Assembly (NCBI GenBank): GCA_009746045.1
Contig: RPFO01000253.1
Location: 725,720 to 789,719 of the forward strand
Length of the DNA: 64,000 nt
DNA from: Mesostigma viride
Lineage: Eukaryota > Streptophyta > Mesostigmatophyceae > Mesostigmatales > Mesostigmataceae
Direction: 5' to 3'
Made by a program: the position numbers and the translations under genes. This document shows, in pieces, positions 1-11,645 of the stretch; within the stretch, counting starts at the first letter, position 1, and every line of letters begins with the position of its first letter. The notes under the pieces were generated by a model. The model was not told the DNA's origin. It saw only the letters and a list, made by a program, of their open reading frames with translations, and made no database searches.

Positions 1-467
1 GTAAGCCTAGGAAAGTCAGCGAACTGCTCCGGAATGGCTGAGGCAACAAGGGACCTAATTTACGTCCGTAACAACAACAAAAGTTACGCGACGTAACACC
101 TCCCCCCACACAAAGGTAGGAGCCCTCTCCCTACGCACAGGGAGGAAACCAAGGGGTAGGAAAAACTAATGCACCCAGCACACACCAACACAATCGACAG
201 CCATCCAAGATACAAAGCACCAACGTATTAACTCGGTCTCCACCACCACGCCGGGAGGTGTAGGGTTAACCAGCACCAAGCCTGGTGGTAGGTTCCCCTA
301 ACTGCCTGGAACAGAGTCCTGGCCGGGGGGGACGGCACTGGGCAGGACACACAGAGTAAACAAATCAGTACCAAGGACCAGAAACGACCAATCAACTGGC
401 CAGAATATGAGGGCGACTCTATATACCGGAGGGACAAACACCTCAGGTCGGGCCTAAGGCCCTCTAT
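1..467. other. Gene-less left edge
   Basis: No coding region can be supported here. The stretch lies just downstream (minus sense) of the frameshifted coding region ending at 468 and may be its 3' flank. On the minus strand a TATATA run occurs near 420. I could not find an LTR boundary or a second copy in the window. Confidence 0.4.
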
Positions 468-2532
468 CTAGTTGCCATTAGTCTGGTAAGTGCCACGCGA
501 GGCCAGCAGGACATCCAGGTACGCCTGGTAGTGAGCCACATCATCGGCATTGTCGTGCCTATCTACAGTGAGGAAAACATCGGCCCACACGCCATCAGGA
601 AAAAGACCCAGAAAGGGCAGTAATACCTATGCTGCGTAAGAACGACCTGGCCACGGCCCAGTCAAGAAACCACAGGCAAAGAGGCGTAGGAAAGGCTCTA
701 CCGCGATCAAGCAGAGAGCCCGCAGGAGAAGGCGATGGTACCGGATCCGAGAGCGCAAACCCGTCGGGAAGAACAGATCTACCAGGGGCTCCACGTCAGA
801 CGGCCACATCCGGATGTGCCGAACCTCACGGAAGCGCCACCGACGGGCACACTGTCGCGACCCGAACGTCTCGAGGTAGTCGCTAGCCCGAGGAGGAGGA
901 TGGCCACGGGAGTCCAGACCCTGGCCCGAGATGGGCGCTGGACGACGGGCATCCCACTCTAAGATGGGCTGGAGAACCGTGCTGTACGTAGCACCCGGCA
1001 CCGCAGGAAACTCTACCGTAAGGGCAGCTGAGGCCATAATGCCCAGAGGCGGAGGGTAAGCCCACTGGAACCCACCGTAGGTGTCCATGTCATTGTGACG
1101 CCTAGCCCAGCGATACAGAACGCGCCGAACCAGGATCTCGCCCTGGAACACCGGATCAGCTACAATAACCATATCGAAAGGAGGCCGATCAGTCTCAACG
1201 GGTAGGCCACGGTCCCGCGGCGCCCGACACACCTGGGAGAACCCGTAGGACATGGGCGAAATGGCAAGCTCGGCGGAGGCGCGCGCCAGGTCACACTGTC
1301 GGCAGGCGAGCGCAGACATACCGTACCCAAGGACAGGCGTGTCGCGCGACTCCGGAGTCGCATGCACCACAGAAGGGGCCCGATCCCGATCGCCCTCGGA
1401 CAACTCCCGGAGGGAATCAGCAGCGCGGGTGGCGCGAGGATCAGGGCCGCTGGCCCGAACAACCGCAGCCAAAGACCGCGGGGCCGAAGGGACAGGGGCC
1501 GAAGCAGGGGTAGGAACCGGCGCAGACGCAGACGGCGCCGGTACAACAGGAGGTCGCGTCGGACCCGCTGCCGGAGGGGGTCGCGACGGACCCGCCACCG
1601 CAGCTGGCGCTCCGGTCTCCGGTGGCGGCGCACCCCCAGGCCACATGTTGAAAACAGGGCCCGTAGGGACAGGCAATCCGGCATACGACTGGTTACCATC
1701 CAAGCTCCAGTCGGGCACCTGAATCCTCTGCGGAGGACCACCCTCCCAAAGCCTGGGAAGACCGCCCGGGTCGCTAAAGAAACCCCACGATGGCGGCGCT
1801 GGCGCTGTGGGCGGCCCGGAAGCGACGACGGCGGGCGCGGCCGCTGGGGCGGAAGACTCGCGCAGAGGCGCAGGTACGTCGGTAGCAGGCGCAGAGACAG
1901 CCGGAGGCGTAGGAGCCGCAGCAACAGAAGAAACCGCAGCTACCGAGGGCTCGCACAACGCGGCGAAACCGTAAGCGCCGAGGCAACCGAAGGGGAAGAG
2001 GGCACAGATACAACAGACACCCCACCTGGCGTGGCTGGAGCATGCGCCTGGGCCGCCATGAAGGCCCCGAAAGCCGCGGTCAGGGACTGGATCTGTGCCT
2101 GCATCGCAGAAACAGTCGCCGAGAGAGGATCAGGCTCACGATCCGAGCCCAAAGGGGTAGGCTCCACCGACGCGCGCCGGGTCGACCGTGGTGAAGACGG
2201 GACAGGGGAAGGAGCCGACACTGAGGAGGAGGACGCTGCAGGGGAGGCCGAATACTCTGGCGTGTACTGTGCCTCGACTGGTGCGTCCGTAGGGAAGGGT
2301 CGCAAATGCTACTCCCGCTATCTGGTCCGCGATCTCCATGAACTCGACCGCCCGTAGGAGGTCACAGGGGTTGTCATCTAAATCTGCCTCGCCTCGCCCG
2401 GAAGCCAGGAACACCTCCAGTAGTAAGAGCGGCTACTAGGTCCCGTACCCGTTTACCACCCTGATGAGCAGCTAAGTCATGCAACTCAAAGAGCAAGGAG
2501 GAGCGACAGATAGGAGGACATACAGGCGCCAT
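468..2532 (-). pseudogene. Unrecognised Pro/Ala-rich coding region broken by frameshifts
   Basis: A coding-like signal runs on the minus strand from an ATG at 2532 to a TAG at 468, but it changes frame at least four times (near 2430, 2300, 1955 and 630). The N-terminal part (2532-2140) has a helical, charged stretch with an ELHDLAAHQG segment. The middle (2300-1300) is low-complexity, rich in Pro, Ala and Ser. The C-terminal part (1250-468) is ordinary globular-looking sequence containing RRVLYRWARRHNDMD. The layout of a helical start, a Pro/Ala-rich middle and a basic end resembles a retroelement gag, but I see no zinc knuckle, protease or RT attached, and the family is not recognised. The frame changes may be decay, introns or sequencing errors. 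A TATATG stretch lies about 35 bases upstream of the ATG. Confidence 0.45.
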
Positions 2533-2689
2533 TGAGGGGGAGAATCTGCTATTTGCACATATAAAAACCCACCTACAAATTTACAAGGGTGCTTGCCTAA
2601 GTTGGGGAAGGGCTGCAATGGCAGCTAAAGCTTCCGGCTCAGTGGCCGCAAATCTACTATAAGGCGTTCAAGATCAGAGGTAGGCATCG

Positions 2690-3626
2690 CTACAGAGTAT
2701 CCAGAACAGGTTTAAAGAGGTCTCCTACCGCCTTGCCAAAGAGAAGGGGAGGTCCTAGAGGGACTATGTTATCATAAGACTTTCCTGACCTAGTCGCTAT
2801 ATGGCTAAGCGGTATGGAAATTTTATTTTTCCCCTCCCCCCCCACCGAGACCACAGGAAGGGCCTCACACGGGAGAGAGAGTCCTACGTGAGAAAGGAGA
2901 TCAGGCATGCGAACAGCAGTATGAAAGAGATAGGCATAGGATTCATCATTAGGTAGTTCACCATAAGTGAGGGTTACACCCATAGTAGTAGGAACTAGAG
3001 TAGTATTGAGAACATCCAGGTCCTCGAAGAAGGAGTAATCTGCGCGACGGGAGAGTGCATCTGGTACTATGTTATCTACAACGGGACCACCGTTATTCCC
3101 TACAGGTGTGTCAACAGTTGAGAAACCTTTCTGGTTGTTGCCTGAGCTTAGCAAGGCTCCACACTCTACCACAGAAATCAGGGCAGCACAGATGTCCAAG
3201 TCTCATGAAAACTCCCCATTAATCCCTCCTGGACAGGGCGTCAGGCACCCATTCTGCGTACCAGGAATGTACCTCACGAGAAAGGTCCGAACCCCCCCAG
3301 GAACTCCATCCATCCACCATCCTCTTACTCATCCGAGCTGTTCAACACATGTACCAAGGGCCTTGGGTCAGTCATCAGGGTAAATAGACTCGTCCCTGTT
3401 CCATCCTTGCGCTGCTGCCACAGAAAAACTGAGCCCCTTCAGTAGGTGTTCCACTTATACAGGCCACCACCAATCCCAGCAGCTCCTGCTCATGAACATA
3501 GTTTAGTTCTGCAGACGTCATACTCCTGGACATGTTATATCCACTGGTTGAGGACCCTTGCCATGATCCTGCATTAGTACTGCACATAGCACCCTGTGAA
3601 GGCATCAGACCTAACCTGGTATGCAA
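2690..3626 (-). pseudogene. Ty3/gypsy RNase H region, broken
   Basis: Two open pieces carry RNase H hallmarks. The piece at 3626-3375 contains MSRSMTSAELNY followed by HEQELLGLVVA, matching the family block near the glutamate of the RNase H active site. The piece at 3199-2690 contains DNIVPDALSRRADY, the classic end-of-RNase-H block (family form: NVVADALSR). The region between them is out of frame. After DALSRR come about 110 residues I do not recognise (ending at 2690), where an integrase zinc finger would be expected. RNase H would degrade the RNA strand during reverse transcription; this copy could not make an intact one as sequenced. Confidence 0.75.
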
Positions 3627-3739
3627 GTCTGGTTGGGGCCCACCAACAAGGGAGCAGTGGTAAGCTTCTGCTTCAACACATCAAAAGCTTGCTGGCATGC
3701 TGCAGTCCACTCAAAGGGAACATCCTTCTTGAGGCAGGG

Positions 3740-5041
3740 CTAACAGGGGACCAGAGATGGCCGCCATGTCAGGGATGAACCGTCGTACCAGCCCACCAGG
3801 CCCAGAAAGGATTTGACATCATGAGCTGACTTCAACACAGGCCACTCCAAAACAGCAGAGACCTTGCTGGCCTCAGGAGTCATACCTGCAGCGCTCAGCT
3901 GGTAGCCCAGAAACTTCACCTCTCGGCCCCACTCCACCTTGGACCTCTTCACCGACAGATGATACTGATGGATCACCTTAAGGACCTCCTCCACGTTCTC
4001 CAGATGCTCTCTGAAGGTACGAGAGTGTACCAGAATGTCGTCCAGGTAGACGACCACACAAGTCCTGAAGACCACCCTGGTAGTGTCACACAAGTGGGCA
4101 ATGTCTTTGAACCTGGGGTTGCGAAGATCAGGTGAGATCTGGGGCAGGGCATTTCCAGTTAGGTGGCCAAAGATAGCATTGACAAACATCTGCATAGTGG
4201 CAGGACTGTTAGAGGCACCCATGGGCATTACGGTCCACTGGAACTGTCCCCATGGAGTAGAAAAGGCCGTCTTGGGGATGTCCTCAGTAGCCACCCTGAT
4301 CTGCCAGAAAGCATGCCTGAGGTCAAACTTTGTAAAGAAGGCAGCTCCTGCAGTCCTCTCCAGCAACTCATCAATTCTTGGCAGAGGGTACCTGGACTTG
4401 ACAGTCACCTTGTTCAGTCCCCTCAGGTCAATGCACAACCTCCACCCCCCATCATGCTTGGGTACAAGCAAACATCCAGAACTGAAAGGGCTGTTAGCTG
4501 GGAGGATCAGACCAGCCTCCAACAGGCCAATAAGTATGGTCTTCAGCTCCGCCATCTCTGCAGGGCCCATCCTGTACATAGGCACAAAAGGAGGACGAGC
4601 ACCCTCTTCCAACTTGATGACGTGTGTGATGGGTCCCTCAGGAGGATACTAGGGCATCTTATCCTCAAAGATGGCTCCATACTTGTCCAACAAGGCATCA
4701 TGCTGCTGTTGTTGCTCAGTGGTGACAGTAGAACTGACTGCATTGACAGAATGACCACTAGCAGACTCAGGTTCATTAGGCACCAAATGCAGGAAGAAGA
4801 TGTGTTCCACTGGATAGGTGGCCAAATAAGACAGAGTGTGCTTGGCAGACCACACATGCTTCAGCAGGGCAGCCCGTTTCTCCTCCAAAGTCGGCTCTTG
4901 ATCCACCCTTTTCTCACCTGCTTCCCCTCCCTTGCCATCATTGACAGCTGTCTGTGTGGAACAGCACTCAGTGGCTGTTCTTCTCCCCCCTGGCAACACA
5001 CAGGTAGCATCCCATACTGTCCCATCCTTGAACTGGACCAC
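3740..5041 (-). CDS. Ty3/gypsy reverse transcriptase with N-terminal linker
   Basis: The 290-residue piece at 4612-3740 is a well-preserved Ty3/gypsy RT. In order it shows DGGWRLCIDLRGLNKVTV, YPLPRIDELL, the first catalytic region KFDLRHAFWQI, the box VVYLDDILVHS with the two catalytic aspartates, and EVKFLGYQLS then VKSFLGLVGWY near the end. Upstream, in another frame at 5041-4649, lies the usual protease-RT linker ending HDALLDKYGAIFEDKMP. Between the palm motifs there is an insertion of about 30 residues (4150-4060) before VVYLDD, longer than typical. The protein would copy element RNA into DNA in the virus-like particle. The change of frame between linker and RT means it cannot be translated as one chain without correction. 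Confidence 0.88.
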
Positions 5042-5920
5042 CTGTCAGGCCAAGAAATAGCAGGATTGGTGTCAGACAACCATGGGATCCCCAAAATCAC
5101 ATCTGCTGCCGTGAGGGGAATGACATCTGCTGTCACTTCCAAAGTCTGGGATGAACAAACTTGGAAGATGAGCTGCACGTAGCCAGGTGAGCAGCTTCTC
5201 CTGCCATCAGAATACTGCACCATGACAGGTGTGGGGTGGGCCAACACAGGCAACTTCAACTCCTGCACCAAGGATGCAGCAATATAATTACTGCCAGCAC
5301 CAGAATCAATCATAAACAAGCAAGCTGGCTGAGCCAAGGGAACTGGCACGTTGAGGAGCCTAGCCTGAAACTTGAGTAAGTGACCTGGTACAGGGGGCCC
5401 CACAGGGACAGCAGGGTCAGAAGCACCCACAGTGTTCACTGGCCTAACGTCAACAGCAGGCAGGTCAGACCTGGCCATGACAAAAGGATGACCTGGGACC
5501 CAACTAGTTTTTTGACTCAGGTGGGTCTGGAGTTGCTCCACTGCCTGATGGTGAAAGCTGCTCAGGTGGTGCTGTAGGCTCATCCTCGTCCCCCCCATCC
5601 TCCTCATCTGCCAGCAGCTGCATGAGAGCGTTCACCATCCGACGCTTGTCCTGTCTGCTGAAGGGCCGAGCGCGGGACTGGAACCTCCCAGAGGGCTGGA
5701 AGTTAGGCTGGAACCCTGGCTGCATCCGGTGATCGCCAGCAGGAACGCCAGGAGGAAGGCTGGGTGGCCTGGGAGATGGCAGGGCGCCAAAAGGTCCTCT
5801 CGTGGCAGGGGGAAACTGGTCCCGTCTGGGGCAGTCCCGTGCGAAGTGACCTGGCTGGTTGCAGATAAAACAGTTACCCTGGGCCGGGATCCAAAGCATT
5901 GAGCTCTCCCAGGAGGTCAT
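4861..5920 (-). CDS. Ty3/gypsy nucleocapsid knuckle and aspartic protease
   Basis: The piece at 5920-5504 begins with the zinc knuckle CFICNQPGHFARDC (CX2CX4HX4C), which binds RNA during packaging, followed by a Pro-rich linker and an acidic tail. A second frame at 5607-4861 carries a retropepsin-like protease: the active-site block CLFMIDSGAGSNYI (Asp-Ser-Gly) and the C-terminal block ADVILGIPWL. The two pieces overlap by about 100 bases in different frames. Protease would cut the Gag-Pol chain. This element has an ordinary D-S-G triad, which makes a useful contrast with the Copia-like elements elsewhere in the window. Confidence 0.85.
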
Positions 5921-7257
5921 CCAGCTGGTTCAGGGACTTCTTGATGGGTGGCACTGGCGTGGCCACAGGCTCCCACTTGACAGAAAAAGCAGGCACACGA
6001 CAGAGGGTGAGCACATAAGACAACACTTTGTCCCATTGCCAGTCCACGTAGTCGAACTGGGAGAAGTGCTTGTCCACATCCAGTCGCACGTGTGGAGCCA
6101 TGCCATGCAGTAGTCTGTGAAGCGCCTCTGCGTCAGAGCATTGGGGAATCTTGGCCCTAAGGTTGGTGAATTGCTCCACAAACTGTGGCAGCGTCAACCC
6201 AGCCTGCGTACAGCTAGCCAATGCGTCCCGATCCATGCGAAGTTGATCCTGGGGTAACAGAAACCGGCGAAAGCCCAATAGGAGAGAGGGGAGGTCGGTA
6301 CACGCACGTCCAGCCACAGAACGCAAAAACTCATCAAACCGGTCGCTGGCACTGTCGCTCATCCGCTGCCTAACCATTCTCTTCTGGATGTCCATCGTGA
6401 GACGTTCCTCTGCCTTGGGCCCGTAGTTGGCGAAATGGATAGCGAAGACATCCTGAAACTTGGTGGAGAAATGGTCAAAGCTGCGATGGGTTAGGTTGGT
6501 CAGCGATAGCTTGTCTACCGACTCCACCTTGGGAAAAGGAACAGTACGAGGATACAAAGACGTGAGCTCCATCACTGGGGCGTGTAGTGCATTCTGACTC
6601 TTCGGCATTGTCGCAGCCACCGAGAGCCGTGGAGGCTCATTCCCCTGTACATCTGTCCCTTCATCAACAAAAGGAGCGTCAACCGCATATACCCTTCGTG
6701 TACCCAGTGTAGGAGACGGTTGATCCACGAAAACAGACTCCCCATCGCCCGCCTGCCCTTGCGACTCAAGTTGCTGCACACGCGCAATAGTCCTACCCAC
6801 ACTCTTCTCCAGCGCTTCCGCCACACTTCTAGCTCTCGCAGCTTCCTCACGTTCATGTTGTAATCGGATTTTCTCCGCTGTCAGCTCGTCAGCCGCTAGC
6901 CGAGTGCCGTCTCGCCCCGGCACCGTGTTAATTGTAGCCAAAACGAATAGCCGAACCGTATTCGGGTGCTGGTGAACGCGTGTCTTCCACGTTGGAAAAC
7001 CGGGGTCCACCTCTACCAATGCCACGCAGGGAGGGCTCGCCTGGTTGCACACCGAGGGGCAAGATGGAGAACTTTGGGCCGACCGACAGCGAATATCTGC
7101 GGGAAGCAGACATTAAGGTGGTATCTCCAAATAGTTGACGTCTGGGAGTAGATGATGAAACCCTTTCATCACCGGTCGTCCGTTGAGCTGCTAAAGATGT
7201 GGTTGCATCTTCAACTCTCTTACTTGATAACGGTGGTTGTGTCTCCGGGTTACTCAT
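5874..7257 (-). CDS. Ty3/gypsy gag
   Basis: The main gag piece (7052-5874, about 390 residues) includes a helical region (residues 60-120, rich in Glu, Arg and Ala) and a retrotransposon gag core with SFDHFSTKFQDVFAIHF and later LSYVLTLCRVPAF. A different frame upstream, from an ATG at 7257 to 6928, gives a plausible N-terminus (SNPETQPPLSSKRVED). A one-base change near 6945 joins them. At the 3' end gag stops with TAA (5874-5876) and the zinc knuckle is in the frame shifted by one base, overlapping by about 45 bases. Gag would form the particle shell. Confidence 0.75.
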
Positions 7258-8499
7258 CACTCCATGGGTCGCGCATGCCGGACTGGGGAACGTTAGAGAC
7301 TTATGGGCTCAAGGCAGTTCTCAGAGCAAGACTGTCACATAAGGATGAGTCACACTCTTAAGAACTGTCCGAATACACAGCATAACGTACCCTCTCTGGG
7401 TCTGGCAAGAATTCCATTGTTAATCGTGAACTAATACTGTCAAGACAACCAACACCTAAGTAGAATCCTCCGATACCAATGTAACGACTAAAAATGTTGT
7501 GTTTGCAACAGCCTCAGTATCAACATTAGCGTGAAAAGATCTTTATACCTGGGTTGGAGTCGCGACAGATAACTTCACGTCCAGAGAAGCAATGAAGATG
7601 GATCTTCAACAGTTAAGGGAATGAGTCCCCACCCTTGTTAGACACAACAGACAAGTTATATCCAAGTCGACTATCTGTTGAAGTTATAGTTGACTTTTGG
7701 CAAGGGTTGTTTGATTGATGAAACAAGGAAACCCTTGAATTACACCATAGCTTTAGCTCTCACGTACGCACGCATGCACGGCCGCCCCAAACAGGATAAA
7801 AGTCATCGTGCACGCAGCATCCATCCAACCCTAACCCGGAAGGACCAATCAAAAGTGAGGATCACTCAAGATAAGATCTTAGCCTCCGAATCCTCCACAC
7901 AACACAAAGCCAGCACATACGAAATCTCAATGACCTGGAACCAAATCCACCAGGTACAATGGTACTGCAGAGAATCTATGACTGACTAAACAACACCATG
8001 CAAAGTACCCTACGTGGATCAGGCCACGACCAATGAGGGTAGAACAATAGATTCGACAGATCTCAGCAGGCCCAATATCTATCAGACGTCGAAGCCTCCT
8101 AACTTCTCAAATAATTGTCCTAAAGAACTCATAATAAGATTCATCAGTAGGAAAACTTTGGATGTAACATTTGGTTGTTACAAATGGTGGTCACCACTAG
8201 ACACTCCCGGCCAGTTAGGCTCGAAACACACGCCCTGATCAAGCATGCTGTTTCCGGCCCCACCGTCTAGGTCATCTAGTCGAGCTCTACACGTAAACCT
8301 GCCATAATTTCAATGTTGTCTCCTTGATAATTTCAATGCACAAGGCATTTCCATCTCCATTTATATTCATCATCCTGAACGATCTCGAAAACGCGGAAAA
8401 GATAACGGCGGGCTCGAGCTACTATGGTCCGGATTCTCCCAATTTCTGGCCTGCGCTGGCTGTCTCCTTGATACTAGGCCCTTTACACCATCGCTGTGT
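7258..8499. other. No gene seen; probable 5' leader and flank of the gypsy element
   Basis: This stretch lies upstream of the gypsy gag in its sense direction, so a 5' LTR would be expected here. I could not identify a matching 3' LTR or a clear primer-binding site. Only short chance reading frames occur, and none has recognisable motifs. Confidence 0.4.
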
Positions 8500-8745
8500 T
8501 TATTTAGTCATGCTTTGCCCATGCAAAGAGTCGCTCTCTGCTGAGATGCTGGCATGCCCTAGCTTGAGCCAGTGCCTAGCCATAGTTGTCTCACTTCATA
8601 ATATAATCGATTCCATCACATGCCAGGTTCTAGGTATGATACATCATGGTTGTGCAGGTGCACCTTGTGCACCCAGAGCAGGTGGCGGTTTACATCCCCC
8701 CACCTGCAGGTTGTAGCTCAGAATGTATTAAACAAACCATATGCC
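8500..8745 (+). repeat. Dispersed repeat R, copy 1
   Basis: This segment is a diverged copy of 41195-41454 and shares its last 40 bases with 47521-47565. Shared landmarks are CTCTCTGCTGAGA, ATGCCCTAGCT, a TGCACC-rich middle and the tail GTAGCTCAGAATGTATTAAA followed by CATATGCCCC. In the other two copies the tail leads to a Helitron-like 3' hairpin; here it leads into a LINE-like ORF1. Confidence 0.7.
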
Positions 8746-9577
8746 CCCTCTCCACCATCACCGCCCAGCTCCGCGACATCGACCAGCGCCTCAAGGACAA
8801 TGCCATCGCCATCGAGGTCCTGCAAAACACCGCAGGCCTCACCGCCCAGGCGGTGAAGGACATCGATCGCCGCCAACTGCCAAGCCAGCCCCCGCTGGCT
8901 TGGCTGGCGCTGCTCCTTCCACCCATGCAGACCTGGGCGGATATGACCTGGGCAGCACAACACCCTCACCACCTCCGCCGTAGCAGCCCAGCTAGCTCCA
9001 GCAGCAGAAGCTCGACCTCCGCGAGGAGGCCGAGCTCGCCAAGCGCAGCCTTAACTTCATACTCAAGAACTTCGACATGGAGGAAGGTGAGAATTCCGAT
9101 AAGCTTGCACCTGCGTTTGAGAGCAAAATCCTTGATCGCATGGGCCTTATTGGTGAGATTAAGCTGGTCGCCCACCGCCTTCCCCGCGCGCGAGGTAAGG
9201 CAGGGGCGCCCCCGCATCTTCTCATCTTTAAGAGCCCAGCGGACAAGTTTTCGTTTCTCAGACGCCGCAAGCGGCTCGAGAACACTCACTTCACCGTGGA
9301 CGACGACTTGACCCTGGCGCAACAACAACATCGACGGGAGCTATGGCCGACCTACCTCCAGCTCCGGCAGACCAAGGCGGGCCAGCCGGTGTACTAGAAG
9401 GGGGCGGCCATCTACGTCGGCCACAAGCCCTGGCATGCGACCCCCGGCCGCGGCCCCAGCGACTCCAGACGCCCCAGCTTAGGGGAATACAGCAGTAGTA
9501 GTGTAGAATCATTAGACAGTGCATGGCCTTGTACATGCACGCCTACTACAGGCACTATTATACCAGCTGACTTATAA
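8733..9577 (+). pseudogene. LINE ORF1-like RNA-binding protein relic
   Basis: Pieces in shifting frames together resemble the ORF1 protein of L1-like LINEs. A heptad-like stretch (TAQLRDIDQRLKDNAIAIEV, 8755-8815) suggests a coiled coil for trimerisation. It is followed by a frame beginning about 9003 (LREEAELAKRSLNFILKNFD) and an RRM-like part: LVAHRLPRARGKAGAP, then PHLLIFKSPADKFSFLRRRK, then FTVDDDLTLAQQQHRREL. In the ORF1 family the same order is HRLG, PRPIIVKF and a helix ending in E/DDL. An in-frame TAG at 9394-9396 sits where Trp is common, and the frame stays open to 9577. No LINE RT follows, so this is a relic. Alternative: a domesticated ORF1-like gene. Confidence 0.65.
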
Positions 9578-9645
9578 AAATTAATTAGTCATGTACATGT
9601 GTGCCCATGACGCGCCACACACCAGATGATGCCTAGCTTTATTAT
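9578..9645. other. Short flank left of the TTAA element
   Basis: No feature seen. The stretch ends in the TTAA (9646-9649) that marks the left edge of the next element. Confidence 0.4.
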
Positions 9646-11557
9646 TTAAGGGGACTCGCACGTCCAAAAGCCTGAAAAACTGACTTTAATGAATATCAGT
9701 TCCAATGCACTTGGGAACCATCTAGTGATGATTGAGTACCATAAATATGATGTTTGGACATTCATGCCACCACTTGTTGGGGTTACTACCGCCAACCACG
9801 CACTGGTGGCGAGCTAAAAATAGAAAAAGACGCTATTTATGAGATATTTTGCCCAAGACAAACCACTTATCCAAATGACCTACCCATACATTCCTGCAAA
9901 GTTCCCCCACTTCTAAAAAATCTGGGCTATTCACATGGTCAAAATAATCACATTTGTTTGAGTTATTTCCCCGCAAAATGGGTACTTTTTTGAGCAAAAA
10001 AAAATAAATCAAATCATCAACACATCGAATGGGGTCATCCATACACGCGAAATTCCACTGAGTGGGGGGAAACACAACCCCAAAGTTTGAGCTCATTCTG
10101 ACAAGCGTAGCTCAAGTTATTGATTTTCCTGTGATGCCGCCTGGGTAGACGCTAAAAGAGAATTGAGCTAGTGCTGAGCCAAAATGACATCTGTTTTGCT
10201 ACCCTAGACACCCAAAAACATGCCCACTTTGATCACGGAGTGTGAGGAGGATGTCCGGAGCGTCATACGCCCCACCCCTCCATCGGCACAGCCAGCCTTG
10301 TGAGTCTATGTACCCTTAACAACAAGGCTGGTAGGACGACACGCCTGAGCAGCATATGTAATGCCTATCTCAGGCTAATAATGAGTGATTTTGTGCCAAC
10401 AACCAAGTTGTTTCACCCAACAACACATTAAAAACCCTCTTCCAAAATGCCCAACAAGCCGGCCACGTGGAGGACCACACACGCAGTATATAAAGAGAAA
10501 ATAAGTTGACTTTTTATCCAGCCAACCTGTGGCTAGCTGCTCTGGTTAGCATGACAAAGGCTATCATTTACTCAGTGGGAAAGGTGAAGAGACCATTGGA
10601 ACAACCTACCTGACGCATGTGCCACCAAAGCACTGTGTCCCGCAAAATGCACACTGCCTCCTTTCTAACAAGCACGAGCCACTTTCTTTAGGAGACAGGT
10701 GCCAGCTCGTCAGTGTCTGGGGAAAATGATGCCGCTGCTTATAGGAAGACCGCGTGAATTTCCTCGAACACAACTGTCTATAAAGCAAAAGAAATTTCAG
10801 AGAAGCATGGAAATAAAAGCATTACACCTTCCCGACAGGTTGCGGGCCACGCGCTGCAGAAAGCCAGCTATGTCACAGACGAACTTGCTAAAAGACATCC
10901 AGGAATCCAGCGATGCAGCGCCAGGACCCGCAACTTCCTGGCTGAATCTCGCCGGAAAGAAGGCAAAAAGCTTACGCTCAACGAGCTAAGAAAGCAGGAA
11001 AATGCTAGAGTAAGACGTTTAATACAAGAACGTGCCATAGCGGGCATTTATTCGTGCCCAGGCGCACAAGAAAGGCCACCCTTTCATGGAGAGGTTGGGC
11101 ACGCATCGCGCAGGCCTAATGTTATCTTACCGCAAAATGACGGGAAAGGTAAAGATAGCAGCGGGAATTTTTACGGCTTTAGAAACATCATTAAACTAGC
11201 TTTCCTTACGACCATCAAAACTGGCAACAATCCACAATCACACCGGCAGGCATCCATTATACTTTATTCATCCCGACAGAAATTCAGGCCGGACCCCCCC
11301 TGCCGATGGCAAAGAAAGAAAGCCCGCGACATCATAGATCGCAACCATCCCACCATAAATTAGAATCAGTAGCTAATTTCCTCCAACAATCGAGCATTTT
11401 TTCTGCTTTCCGCGAGCCAGATTTGTCACGTTTCGTCTAAAAGCAGTCGCCATGGCCACTTCCGCAAGGGGTGCGCGCACCGTGCACCCACTTTTCACGG
11501 TACGGAGGGTACCGCGGAATTTTTTTGGCGCGGAAAATATTCGCCGCGCCGAGTCCC
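9646..11557. mobile_element. TTAA-flanked TIR element, copy 1 (left 99 percent; right end at 41184)
   Basis: The left end reads TTAA then GGGGACTCG. The matching right end, CGAGTCCCC then TTAA, is reconstituted only when 11557 is joined to 41184, because element C inserted inside the right TIR. Without element C it is about 1.9 kb, close to the 1919 bp of the homologous copy at 41955-43873. Both ends share internal blocks (for example near 9740-9830 with 42040-42140, and 11445-11545 with 43760-43870). No transposase is encoded, so it is non-autonomous. A TTAA target duplication is typical of piggyBac-type transposases; that assignment is inferred from the target site only. Confidence 0.75.
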
Positions 11558-11645
11558 AGTTAGATGAGATGCTTAGGCTGACACACGGATTTCCGGCCTG
11601 CGCGCCGCGTATTGCCTACCGCGGCTGAGCGGGACACCTCAGTAC
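11558..11645 (+). repeat. Element C 5' LTR, left piece
   Basis: The first 88 bp of the 455-bp LTR; they match 40724-40811 of the 3' LTR. The piece stops at AGTAC, the target duplication of the composite insertion that follows. Confidence 0.92.

Larger units (their letters stand above)
2690..7257 (-). mobile_element. Ty3/gypsy-type LTR retrotransposon, degraded, no integrase seen
   Basis: Going down in coordinate on the minus strand the order is gag (7257-5874), CCHC knuckle (5920-5800), aspartic protease (5607-4861), linker and reverse transcriptase (5041-3740) and RNase H pieces (3626-2690). This is the usual Ty3/gypsy order. The integrase that should follow RNase H is not visible; below 2690 the sequence passes into an unrelated coding region. 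Each domain sits in a different frame. I could not find the two LTRs, so the true ends are unknown. Apart from these frame breaks the individual domains are well preserved. Confidence 0.85.

Noticed and set aside
1160-2357. Arg-rich frames on both strands
   Set aside because: Shadows of the Pro/Ala-rich minus-strand coding region.
2460-2532. ELHDLAAHQGGKRVRDLV as the start of the gypsy integrase zinc finger
   Set aside because: It resembles the HD...H.G block, but no CX2C or D-D-E core follows; the chain passes into Pro/Ala-rich sequence.
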